Source of the DNA: Nitrosomonadales bacterium
GTDB taxonomy: Bacteria > Pseudomonadota > Gammaproteobacteria > Burkholderiales > Gallionellaceae
Direction: 5' to 3'
DNA length: 42,410 nt
NCBI GenBank assembly: GCA_016213335.1
Contig: JACRAQ010000001.1
Coordinates: 1 to 42,410, forward strand
A model generated the notes under the pieces. That model was given only the letters and a program-made list of their open reading frames with translations, had not been told where the DNA came from and did no database searches. This document shows, piece by piece, positions 8,549 through 16,485 of the stretch; positions within the stretch are counted from its first letter, which is position 1; each line of letters begins with the position of its first letter. The position numbers and the translations under genes were made by a program.

Positions 8549-8601
8549 GCCGCAGGCCGCAAGAGTAGCAACTGCTTTATTGGGTTTTGTAAACCGAGCA
8601 A

Positions 8602-8640
8602 CGGCGCGCCGTGCAAGTCATGGCGCGCCGCTGTCTTTTT
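8602..8640 (+). terminator. Probable terminator after the cytochrome c gene
   Basis: CGGCGCGCC at 8602-8610 pairs perfectly with GGCGCGCCG at 8622-8630. CTGTCTTTTT follows, so the T tract is offset by about five bases from the stem. Confidence 0.7.
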
Positions 8641-8739
8641 CAGAAGCGCCATCACCTGCACCGGCGGCACCACACCGGCAAAATTGCGCGGCTTCCGCTA
8701 ATCTCCGGAACGCTCTAGATAGCGCGGAGCACAAACATT

Positions 8740-8916
8740 ATGGGATACCTCTACTACACCCTGATCGGCATCGGCCTCTATTTCGTATCGGACTGGCTGC
8801 TGGATCGCCTCGAAGAGATGTACGGCGCCCGTTTCAAGTACCGCAGCCTGGTTTTCTTCGCCATTATCACAACCTTGGCACTGCTGACCGCACAGATTGC
8901 CAGCCTTTATGGCTGA
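8740..8916 (+). CDS. Small membrane protein, 58 residues
   Basis: A short reading frame with two predicted membrane helices: YLYYTLIGIGLYFVSDWLL near the N-terminus, and LVFFAIITTLALLTAQIA near the C-terminus. A charged loop between them contains DRLEEMYGARFKYR. It lies between the cytochrome c terminator and ctaA. A GGAG 11 bases before the ATG (8726-8729) could serve as ribosome site. I do not recognise the family. Its position next to heme A synthase suggests an assembly or accessory role in a terminal oxidase, but this is only inferred. The clean hydrophobic pattern argues that it is real rather than chance. Confidence 0.65.
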   Translation: MGYLYYTLIGIGLYFVSDWLLDRLEEMYGARFKYRSLVFFAIITTLALLTAQIASLYG

Positions 8917-8959
8917 AGCCAGGCCCGTTGTGATTTCATGCAAAGCACCCTGATGCCTC

Positions 8960-9883
8960 ATGACTGATGGCAACCGCACGTTTCACCTTCTGGTGCAGCT
9001 CACTTTTGCCCTGATGGCTGTGGTGGTAGTGCTGAGCGCCTACATGCGCCTGTCCGCCACCGGCCTGGGCTGCACTGGCTGGCCAAGCTGCTATGGGCGC
9101 ATTCTGGCCGGACTTGCTCCTCCCCGTCCGGAGTGGATAAACGCCACGCACCGCATTGCGGCGAGCATCATGGGGCTCGCCGCGCTCGTGCTCGCCATGC
9201 TCGCTTGGCGCCGTCGCGCCACGGCACCCCGCGACTTGCCGCTGGCACTCGCGCTGCTTGGCGTGACCGCCTTGCTTGCCGCGCTCGGCAAATGGACACA
9301 CGATGCGCGCCTGCCCGCCGTTGCGCTCGGAAACCTGCTGGGCGGGGTGGGCATGCTGCTGTTGCTGTGGCGCCTGCATCTCGGGCATGCGCCGCAACCC
9401 GCCGCCCCTTCCGGCCTGCGCGGCTGGATATTGCCTGGCTTGGCACTGGTTGCGGCGCAAACCGCACTGGGCGGCATGGCCAGCGCAAACTTTGCCGCAT
9501 CCAGTTGCGCCGGTCTGAGCGGTTGCGAAGGATGGTGGCACCAGGCAGCGTTGGCGTCATTCAACCCGTTTGCAACGCTGGATGTGGCGCAGGGCGGCAA
9601 TTTCTCGCCAAGCGCCACGCAACAGACCCTGCACATGACACACCGGCTCTTGGCGCTGCCGGTTATCTGTTATCTGGTTTGGCTGGGAATTCGCCTGCTC
9701 CAGGAAAACCGGCGGGGCAGCGGTTTGCTGCTGATCTCCACCCTCGCGTTGCAGGCCGCACTGGGGATCGGCGCCATCACCGGCGGTTCACCGCTCTGGC
9801 TCATACTGTTGCATAACATTGCGGCAGCGTTCCTGTTGCTCATTCTGCTTACTCTCGGCTACCGGTTGCGCAAGCGCGCATAA
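8960..9883 (+). CDS. ctaA: Heme A synthase (COX15/CtaA family)
   Basis: An integral membrane protein of 307 residues with about eight helices that oxidises the C8 methyl of heme O to the formyl of heme A. Conserved heme-binding histidines are seen in ATHRIAAS near residue 55, GKWTHD near 113, MTHRLLAL near 225 and LLHNIAAAF near 290. The N-terminal motif RLSATGLGCTGWPSCYG, with a Cys pair in the first periplasmic loop, is typical of the betaproteobacterial class. With ctaB at 16486 it supplies heme O/A to terminal oxidases, which says that at least one heme-copper enzyme of this organism uses heme A. It is convergent with the cytochrome b gene ending at 9947; I see no clear terminator in the 63 bases between. 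Confidence 0.93.
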   Translation: MTDGNRTFHLLVQLTFALMAVVVVLSAYMRLSATGLGCTGWPSCYGRILAGLAPPRPEWINATHRIAASIMGLAALVLAMLAWRRRATAPRDLPLALALLGVTALLAALGKWTHDARLPAVALGNLLGGVGMLLLLWRLHLGHAPQPAAPSGLRGWILPGLALVAAQTALGGMASANFAASSCAGLSGCEGWWHQAALASFNPFATLDVAQGGNFSPSATQQTLHMTHRLLALPVICYLVWLGIRLLQENRRGSGLLLISTLALQAALGIGAITGGSPLWLILLHNIAAAFLLLILLTLGYRLRKRA

Positions 9884-9946
9884 CTGCCAAACGGCCCTCC
9901 CGCGACGCCTTGGCTGCTATTGTTCGCACTGGCTTGTGAGCGTTGC

Positions 9947-11500
9947 TCAATGATTTTCATGCTCCTGCTCGCCTTCATCCGCGAACGATGCTCGCGGCAA
10001 ATGCGCGATTCGCTCCCGCAACAAGGATAGCGCCGCGCGCGCCTGTCTCTCATCCTGGGGGCCGGCCCAGCAGGTCTCGATCCGCTGGAGCGGGACGCGC
10101 TGGCGCAATTTTGGCTCGCGCCCGCGCGCCAGCCGCTGCTCGGTCCAGTGTATGCCCAGGCGATACTGGCAGTCGCACTCGCGGCAACCGGCGATCAGTA
10201 CGCCATCCGCACGCGCATCGCGCAATACGTAATCAATGAATGCCGGCGGCAGCATGCCGATACAAGGCAGCGACAGCACGGCCACCCCTTCCGACCGCAG
10301 CCCGCGCACATCAAAAGCGCAATCGCAGCCAAACACCATGACACGGGCTTCTCCCTGCAGCTCGTCCAGCGCCCGGTCCGCTTCGGTGCGCAACGCCGCC
10401 AGCAGTTTATCCGGCAGCTCGATGCCACTCACCAGCTCGCTGCTCCGGAATGGCATCGAGGATGGACAAGCACCCACGCAAATGCCGCAGCTCGCGCATA
10501 ACTTTGGATCCACCACCGGCTGCAGTGCGTGCTGGCGGCCATCGTTGCGCGGCTGCATCATGATGGCCGAATAGGGGCAATCGTTGAAGCAGCGCTCGCA
10601 GCCATTGCAGTTATCCAGATGAACTTCGGCTACCGGTGCTCGGGCGCGCGGCTTCAAGAGCCACGGCACCGCGAGCAGCAGCAAGGTGGCCCCGCCAACC
10701 AGCGCCCACACCGCACCCGGCGACCAGGAATAAATCAGCGGATACGGCGCAAGGTAAAACCAGTCGAGCTGGAGCGCTGCGGGCACCAGCGACAAATCGG
10801 CCTGGGCGTGGCTCAGCGCTGGTTTGATCAGCGAAAGCGCCAGCAACGCCAGCAGCGTGCCGATGGCCAAGCTTCGCGGCGGATTGGTCTCGGCGTGGTT
10901 CATGCGCTTGGTATGCACCCACATGAACAGGAACAGCAATAACGGAATAAAGATGTGGGTGAAGGACAGCATGTTGATGAAGCGATCGCTGACGTTGCTT
11001 TGGAACAGAAAGTTTCTCGCCAGCGGCTGGCTGAACAGCGGCAGCCAATCGAACCATTCCGTGGTGGCCACTGCCACAAACTGCGCCAGCCGGTCCCACA
11101 CCATCCAGTACCCATTGATGCCGCAAATATAAACCAGCCAGACCAGCAGTACTCCAGTCACCCAGGAAAACCAGCGGAAACCGGAATATCGTCCGAATAT
11201 GAAATTGCGCAGCAGATGCAACAGCATCGCCACCACCATACCGTCGGAAGCATAGCGGTGCAGGCTGCGCATCACGCCGCCGGCATACGGCTGGTCATGA
11301 GTCAGGGACTCGACCGTTTGGTATGCTTCATTCACCCCGGTCCGGTAAAAGATATAGAGGTAAATCCCGCTGACAACCACGATCCAGAACAGGAAATAAA
11401 GGATCGCACCGAGGTGGTACCATGGGTTCAGCGCCTGGCCGAACGGCGTGTCGAACAGGCCTTCCATGCGCCGCCAGAAATTCCGGGGTTGATTATTCAT
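9947..11500 (-). CDS. Cytochrome b fused to 2x[4Fe-4S] ferredoxin and MvhD-like domain
   Basis: A 517-residue fusion protein. Residues 1-285 are a cytochrome b6-like membrane domain with two bis-His pairs, H81/H95 and H182/H196, each with 13 residues between. Residues 298-345 hold two [4Fe-4S] motifs (C298, C301, C304, C308 and C335, C338, C341, C345). Residues 385-490 resemble the MvhD/FrhD delta subunit of hydrogenase-heterodisulfide reductase complexes, with Cys in VFGCDC, SLPCIG and GCRECDC. Known relatives of that domain pass electrons between Fe-S carriers. The membrane part is clearly homologous to the cytochrome b at 13539-15464, so the two are paralogues with different electron-input modules. 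A 119-base gap separates it from the upstream subunit I; no strong ribosome site is seen. Likely role: moves electrons from a low-potential donor into the heme-copper module. The donor is unknown. Confidence 0.8.
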   Translation of the reverse strand: MNNQPRNFWRRMEGLFDTPFGQALNPWYHLGAILYFLFWIVVVSGIYLYIFYRTGVNEAYQTVESLTHDQPYAGGVMRSLHRYASDGMVVAMLLHLLRNFIFGRYSGFRWFSWVTGVLLVWLVYICGINGYWMVWDRLAQFVAVATTEWFDWLPLFSQPLARNFLFQSNVSDRFINMLSFTHIFIPLLLFLFMWVHTKRMNHAETNPPRSLAIGTLLALLALSLIKPALSHAQADLSLVPAALQLDWFYLAPYPLIYSWSPGAVWALVGGATLLLLAVPWLLKPRARAPVAEVHLDNCNGCERCFNDCPYSAIMMQPRNDGRQHALQPVVDPKLCASCGICVGACPSSMPFRSSELVSGIELPDKLLAALRTEADRALDELQGEARVMVFGCDCAFDVRGLRSEGVAVLSLPCIGMLPPAFIDYVLRDARADGVLIAGCRECDCQYRLGIHWTEQRLARGREPKLRQRVPLQRIETCWAGPQDERQARAALSLLRERIAHLPRASFADEGEQEHENH

Positions 11501-11619
11501 CGTGGGTGAGCCTGAATTTCACCGCGCGCTTCCCGCCGTAAGTCATGTAGCGCGCAGGATGGCTGACGTATGCCTGCCAAACAAACCTGAAATGACAAAA
11601 ATGGCGCTGCAAACAGGCG

Positions 11620-13026
11620 CTAGCTTACCCGCTCTTTCAGCGCGCGATATATCACCACAAGAAACATTATGCCGCCGACCACGGCGATCAAACCGCCGAT
11701 ACCCATCAATCCCATGCCGGCAATCTGCGAAAAGCTGTGCAACTCCTGATCTGCTCCCGCAACCTTGCGTTGCACCCCGTATCCGCCCGACCACAGCAGT
11801 CCAATGATGTGCAGCAATTGCCCCACGCAATATACGTAGGGCATCCACAGGGCAAGCTTGAAGTTGACCACCTTGTACCCCAGCTTGTGCAATAACACCA
11901 GAGACATCCCCATGAAGGACAGGCTCACCCCCCCGCCCGTGCCGTGGTAATGCGCGGTAATGATGGTATTGCTGTCCTTGATCAGGAAGCTGATGCCGCC
12001 GCCTACTGCAAACAGAATCAGGGAACACAGCAAATGCCCGAATAGCGGGCCCATTTGCGGATCCGGATAGCCTCGCTTCCACATGGCATACATCACCGCC
12101 AGCCCGACCGGCACGACCGCCAGGCCGCCGCCAGCTTTCATCATGACGATAAACATTTCCATGTTGGCACTGGTGTTGGTCTCGTAGCTGGAATAAATCA
12201 GCGGCGTGAGCAGAACCGGCGCAACCCCGAGAGCAAACATGGCAAGCACCACGCGCGGGGTCATGGTGATTTGAGCGCCATATTCGGACGCCAGCCACAA
12301 CCATCCCACCATCATCAGCAGGGTGTAGGAAAACTGCATTACATGGCCGCCGCCCCAGAATAGCGCCTCGAAATAAGGCAGGCCCTTCACAAAAAACGGA
12401 ATGGTGGCAAAAGCCCAGGCAAAAGCGACCAGCGCCATGGCTGTCGCAAACGCGGCCGTAACCAGCCCGAAACACAGCACCCCGCCCTCTCTGTCCGGGC
12501 CAAATCCGGTAAGCGGCACGGTCAGCAAACCGCGCAAGGCAAGCAGTCCTATGCTGCAACCAAACAGAAACAGCCCGGTGAGAAACACCTTGTTTTCCAG
12601 CACCGGAATATAGTTGTTCATGAGCGGGCCGCCGCTGCCGACAAAAGGCGAAAGCATCACGACCAGAACACCCGCTACCGCAAGCAGCAACGCGACCCAG
12701 CCGAGCGGCATCAGCTTTGGCGGAGATGCCGCGCTCCACAAGACGCCGGCAAATGCAAAAAACCACACCAGCACCGACAAGTCAACATGCACTACCAGAG
12801 CGCTGCGGAAGAAATCCACCGTAGGGAAGAGGTCGGATACGTAAGGTGTGCGCGCCAGCACCACGAATAAGGCAAACAATCCCGCGCCCACCAGCGCGGC
12901 AAAGCTCAGCCACAGCCATCCCGCAGCCAGCTTCTGGTTGTCGGAATGAGGTGTCGGCAACGCAAAAACGCCACCCACATCGGGTAGCGCGCCGTAAGGA
13001 TTTTTCACTGCTTCAGAATCAGCCAT
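11620..13026 (-). CDS. Divergent heme-copper oxidase superfamily subunit I
   Basis: A 12-helix-like membrane protein of 468 residues. Superfamily landmarks are seen: a low-spin heme His in VVHVDLSVLVWF (H80), the first CuB His in FWGGGHVMQFSY (H228), and the paired heme His in TAHYHGTGGG (H359, H361). Two things are odd. The position four residues after H228, Tyr in oxygen reductases, is Phe. The tandem His-His that completes the CuB site is absent; the expected region near residues 270-290 reads PLIYSSYETNTSANMEMF. Oxygen reduction by the usual mechanism is therefore unlikely. A nitric oxide reductase-like role (a gNOR-type class has been named in the literature) is my best guess and was not tested. 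It starts 6 bases after the preceding gene and is surely co-transcribed. Confidence 0.8.
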   Translation of the reverse strand: MADSEAVKNPYGALPDVGGVFALPTPHSDNQKLAAGWLWLSFAALVGAGLFALFVVLARTPYVSDLFPTVDFFRSALVVHVDLSVLVWFFAFAGVLWSAASPPKLMPLGWVALLLAVAGVLVVMLSPFVGSGGPLMNNYIPVLENKVFLTGLFLFGCSIGLLALRGLLTVPLTGFGPDREGGVLCFGLVTAAFATAMALVAFAWAFATIPFFVKGLPYFEALFWGGGHVMQFSYTLLMMVGWLWLASEYGAQITMTPRVVLAMFALGVAPVLLTPLIYSSYETNTSANMEMFIVMMKAGGGLAVVPVGLAVMYAMWKRGYPDPQMGPLFGHLLCSLILFAVGGGISFLIKDSNTIITAHYHGTGGGVSLSFMGMSLVLLHKLGYKVVNFKLALWMPYVYCVGQLLHIIGLLWSGGYGVQRKVAGADQELHSFSQIAGMGLMGIGGLIAVVGGIMFLVVIYRALKERVS

Positions 13027-13032
13027 GGCATT

Positions 13033-13542
13033 CTAATTTTTAAACATGAAACCGGGAGCGCCGGGAACGTCGGCCTTGAAATCAATTACCAGCACGTGAC
13101 CAGCAGCCAGGGTAACGGTCTCGTTGCGTACAAAATCAAAATCGCCTTCCACCTTGTCTTTCAGGCGCGCCACAAACCGGTGCGTGCCGGCGGGAACCTG
13201 CAAGCGCCGGTAGATTGATGCAGCGCCATCGTGCGCCAGGCCCGGCGGCGGCAACACAACATGGTACAGCTGCTTGCCATCCATTTCCAGCTCTACCACC
13301 ACGTCGGCCCGTTCGCGTGGGCAATCCTTTTGTACCCGCATATTGGGCTTCAGCTTGGCCAGTTCCTCACCGGTGCGCTCACGGCACGCGCCCTTGCGTT
13401 GCGCGGCGTGGGTGAAGCTCAGCTTGACCAGCGCCTGGCCGGGTGAAATGTGCAGGTACTCAGGGGAGGTGGAGAAATAACCCAGCACCACGGCAAACAG
13501 CGTGTAAGCCAACCCTTGGCCCAGATAATTCAATGGTTTCAT
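13033..13542 (-). CDS. Membrane-anchored unknown protein linked to divergent subunit I
   Basis: A 169-residue protein of unknown function. An N-terminal helix (about residues 8-24) anchors a periplasmic domain. The soluble part holds ISPGQALVKLSFTHAAQRKG, two Cys about 25 residues apart (RKGACRER and KDCPRER) that could form a disulfide or bind copper, and a late beta-rich stretch. The fold looks like a beta-sandwich. The ATG at 13542 overlaps the TGA of the upstream cytochrome b gene as ATGA, so translation is coupled; a longer frame starting upstream is unlikely. It ends 6 bases before the subunit I gene. Tight packing between a cytochrome b and subunit I argues for a structural or assembly subunit of the same complex. 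Confidence 0.8.
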   Translation of the reverse strand: MKPLNYLGQGLAYTLFAVVLGYFSTSPEYLHISPGQALVKLSFTHAAQRKGACRERTGEELAKLKPNMRVQKDCPRERADVVVELEMDGKQLYHVVLPPPGLAHDGAASIYRRLQVPAGTHRFVARLKDKVEGDFDFVRNETVTLAAGHVLVIDFKADVPGAPGFMFKN

Positions 13543-15464
13543 GGCAAGGCCTCCGTGGCGGGCTGCGCCGCTTTGGGCTGGGACAGGGTGAATGCGTCCG
13601 AGAAACACGCCTCCTCCGGCAAACCGTGCGCAAGAAACGACGGCCGCGCCGCCTGTACCATCATCAGCGAACCGCAGGCATAAATCTGGAAGCCGCTCAA
13701 GTCCGGGTGATCCTGCAAGATAGCCTCGTGCACCATGCCGGTTCGCCCCCGCCAGCCATCGCCCGGATCTGCCTCTGACAACACCGGAACAAAAGTGAAA
13801 TTCTCATGATCCCGCTGCCAGCGCTCGGCCAGGTCGGCCATGTATAAATCCTCGCGCTTCCTTGCCCCCCAATACAGTATCATGCGCCGCCTGGTGCCAG
13901 CATGGAATGCGTGTTCCAGCATGCTTTTCACCGGCGCAAAGCCCGTTGCGCCTGCCACAAAGATCACCGGCGCGTCGCTGTCATCATGCAGATAGAAGCT
14001 GCCCAGCGGGCCTTCGACGTCCAGCTCATCACCTTCTTTCATTTTTGTAAACACGTGAGTGGTGAACCGGCCACCCGGAATATGGCGGATGTGCAACTGG
14101 ATAAACTCGCCATCGTGCGGGGCATTGGCAAATGAGAAACTGCGGCGCACCCCATCTTCCAGCAAGACGTCGAGATACTGGCCGGCAATGAACTTCAGTT
14201 CGTTGCCTGGCGGCAATTTCAGGTGCAGCACCATCACCTCCGGTGCAGCTCGCACCATCCTGTGCACTTGGCACTTCAGGCGTTTGACCGGGATCTGTTT
14301 CAGCTTCTCGTCTTCGCAATATTCGATCTCCAGGTCGGATAGCGGTATGGCGCAGCAAAACAGCGCCTTCCCCGCCTGCTTCTCCTGCTCGCTCAGCGCG
14401 CTTTCCTGATAGACGCCATAATCCACCGAGCCGCTCAAAATGGTACCCTTGCAGTTGCCGCAGGCTCCGTCGCGGCAGGTGTGCGGCAAGCGCACATCCT
14501 GGCGCAATGCCGCCTCCAGCACCGTCTCGCCCGGCTTGGTCTTGATCATGTGTGCGGCGGGTGCAGTCGTAATCTGGAAACCTGCGCTGCGCTTGGCCCG
14601 TGCCAGCAGCGGCAGCAGCAGCAAAACGGCCATAACGCCCCCTGCCAGGCCCCACAATTGCCCATGTGGCCATGTGTATATCAGCGGATAGGCCGCCATG
14701 TAAAACCAGTCCAACTGGACTTGCGTGGGAACTGCGCCCAGATCGGCCTGTCCCTGGCTCAAGGCTGGTTTGACCAGCGACAATATCAGCAGCGTGAGAC
14801 CGAAGCCGTAGGCAAGCGGGGTGGACGGAAAGGTTTTGGCACCGCTCACGCGCTGGGTGTGAACCATGATAAAAACCAGCATCGCCAGCGGAATACCGAT
14901 ATGCGCAAAGGCGAGCATCGAAAAGAAGCGGTCGTTGACGCTGTCCGGAGTAAGGAAGTTTCTTACGAGGGGAGAAGCGAAAATCGGCAGCCAGTCAAGA
15001 AACTCGGTGCTGGCCACTGCGACGAATTGCGCAAGCTGATCCCACACCAGCCAATAGCCGTTTATTCCCGATACGAATAACAGTAGCAGAAGCACGATAC
15101 CGGTAAGCCAGGAGAATGCCCGGAAGCCGCTCATCCGGTTCATCGCAAAGTTGCGTGCCATGTGCACCAGCACCAGGATGACCATGGCGTCCGACGCGTA
15201 CCGGTGCAGGCTGCGCATGATGCCGCCCAGATACCATTGCTCGTGGGTGATTTTTTCGACCGAGGTATACGCCTCGTTTATTCCGGTGCGGTAAAAAGCA
15301 TAAATAAAAAACCCGCTAACCAGCACGACCCAGAACATGTAAAACGTGATTGCGCCCAATTGGTACATCGGGTTCATCTCTGCGCCAAACACGGCGTTAA
15401 ACCCTTTCTCCACGCGCAAAAACAAAGCCTGCCCAAAACGTTGCAATAGCTTGATCACGACCAC
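13539..15464 (-). CDS. Cytochrome b fused to [2Fe-2S] ferredoxin and FAD/NAD(P)H reductase
   Basis: A 641-residue fusion. Residues 1-290 are a cytochrome b6-like membrane domain with heme pairs H87/H101 and H188/H202. Residues 297-385 are a plant-type [2Fe-2S] ferredoxin (CRDGACGNC with C330, C335, C338, then C370). Residues 393-640 are a ferredoxin reductase-like module: FAD motif RSFSFANAP near 441, and NAD(P)H-binding GATGFAPVKS near 505. The order implies electron flow from NAD(P)H through FAD, [2Fe-2S] and two hemes b, probably to the co-transcribed subunit I. The track start is GTG 15464; GTG 15458 is an equally good choice, since GGGGTGG lies just ahead. It overlaps the next gene by ATGA. 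A candidate promoter lies 75-100 bases upstream. A membrane NAD(P)H-linked reductase serving a heme-copper enzyme is unusual. Confidence 0.85.
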   Translation of the reverse strand: MVVIKLLQRFGQALFLRVEKGFNAVFGAEMNPMYQLGAITFYMFWVVLVSGFFIYAFYRTGINEAYTSVEKITHEQWYLGGIMRSLHRYASDAMVILVLVHMARNFAMNRMSGFRAFSWLTGIVLLLLLFVSGINGYWLVWDQLAQFVAVASTEFLDWLPIFASPLVRNFLTPDSVNDRFFSMLAFAHIGIPLAMLVFIMVHTQRVSGAKTFPSTPLAYGFGLTLLILSLVKPALSQGQADLGAVPTQVQLDWFYMAAYPLIYTWPHGQLWGLAGGVMAVLLLLPLLARAKRSAGFQITTAPAAHMIKTKPGETVLEAALRQDVRLPHTCRDGACGNCKGTILSGSVDYGVYQESALSEQEKQAGKALFCCAIPLSDLEIEYCEDEKLKQIPVKRLKCQVHRMVRAAPEVMVLHLKLPPGNELKFIAGQYLDVLLEDGVRRSFSFANAPHDGEFIQLHIRHIPGGRFTTHVFTKMKEGDELDVEGPLGSFYLHDDSDAPVIFVAGATGFAPVKSMLEHAFHAGTRRRMILYWGARKREDLYMADLAERWQRDHENFTFVPVLSEADPGDGWRGRTGMVHEAILQDHPDLSGFQIYACGSLMMVQAARPSFLAHGLPEEACFSDAFTLSQPKAAQPATEALP

Positions 15465-15538
15465 CCCGCTCTAACTCATGGATGTTGCCAGCGCCATCAT
15501 CCTGCACTGACAGACAAATAACTGTATCTTATATGCAT

Positions 15539-15567
15539 ATTATGGCAGCTCATATGCTTGCTGGCAA
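15539..15567 (-). promoter_or_regulatory. Candidate sigma-70 promoter for the cytochrome b-subunit I operon
   Basis: On the minus strand a TTGCCA (15567-15562) is followed after exactly 17 bases by CATAAT (15544-15539). It lies in the 184-base gap between sco and the cytochrome b fusion, an otherwise empty AT-rich stretch. It suggests that module 2 can be transcribed apart from module 1. No FNR box is visible here. Confidence 0.5.
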
Positions 15568-15648
15568 TTCCTTTTCGGTTCTCGGGTGGCTGATTGCCGG
15601 GTAGCCTGCGTATAACAAGGCCAGGCGCCGGATGCAGGTGACCTCAAG

Positions 15649-16482
15649 CTACTGCGGCCCCTGATTGGGATTGGGCGAGCGCTTAGGAGCGTTACGCCAT
15701 GCACGAATGAGCCAGGCAGCGAAAAAATAAATCATCACTACGCTGATAAACATCCCTACAAAAAACGAATAGTCGCTGACGTAGGTTTTGGTTTTCGGAT
15801 CGTATACGGTGCAGAACAGGCGGATACGGTTGCGCAAACCCTCCCACCCCGGATACTGGGTTTCCACGTTCCCCACCATTTTTTTCAGCGGTTCGCCCAG
15901 CGAAGGAAGTTCGAAGCTATCGCCATAAACTTGACCGTAGATTTTGCCGTTCTGGTCTATCAGCGTAAGGAGGGAGATATGGTTGAAGCCTGCGACGGAA
16001 TATTCATAGCTGAACCCCAGGTTACGGGTAAAGCTTTTCATCGTTGCCGCATCTGCGCTCGCGAATTCCCAGTTCGGCAATTTGATGTTTTGCCTTTTAG
16101 CGAAGTCGCGCATGGTCATCGGTGAATCCCAGGGCGCGTTGAACCCCACCGTAAGCACGGCAAAGCTGTCCGCCCCGAGTGCGGACTGCATGTATTTCAC
16201 TGCCTTGGCAAGATACTGGGTAGTGGCAGGGCAGACTTCCGAACAGCTGGTATAGATAAAGCTTACCAGCAGAGGTTTGCCGCGATAATCGGAAATCCTG
16301 AACGGCTTGCCGTTGCGGTCGAGCAGAGTATAGTCGGCCACCTGCTGGCCGACCACGCTCTCGCTGAATTTCAGTGCTGACTCACTGCTGAGCTTGATGG
16401 GGGATGCCGCTTGGCCGCCCTCTTCCAGGGCATACGCAACCCCGAAACCCAGCAGCAGGCCAAGAAGCAACAATAGGCGCAT
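15649..16482 (-). CDS. SCO1/SenC/PrrC-family copper chaperone
   Basis: A thioredoxin-fold protein of 277 residues that delivers copper to the CuA or CuB site of heme-copper enzymes. The copper ligands are visible: Cys pair in YTSCSEVCPATT (CxxxCP) and a His in FNHISLLTLID. There is an N-terminal signal or anchor (residues 1-19) and, less usual, a C-terminal membrane helix in DYSFFVGMFISVVMIYFFAAWLIRAW followed by a basic tail. It begins 3 bases after the ctaB stop, so the two are co-transcribed. A sco/senC gene next to a CuA subunit II and a Tyr-less subunit I recalls the norSY-senC arrangement known from ammonia oxidisers. Confidence 0.9.
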   Translation of the reverse strand: MRLLLLLGLLLGFGVAYALEEGGQAASPIKLSSESALKFSESVVGQQVADYTLLDRNGKPFRISDYRGKPLLVSFIYTSCSEVCPATTQYLAKAVKYMQSALGADSFAVLTVGFNAPWDSPMTMRDFAKRQNIKLPNWEFASADAATMKSFTRNLGFSYEYSVAGFNHISLLTLIDQNGKIYGQVYGDSFELPSLGEPLKKMVGNVETQYPGWEGLRNRIRLFCTVYDPKTKTYVSDYSFFVGMFISVVMIYFFAAWLIRAWRNAPKRSPNPNQGPQ

Positions 16483-16485
16483 CAG

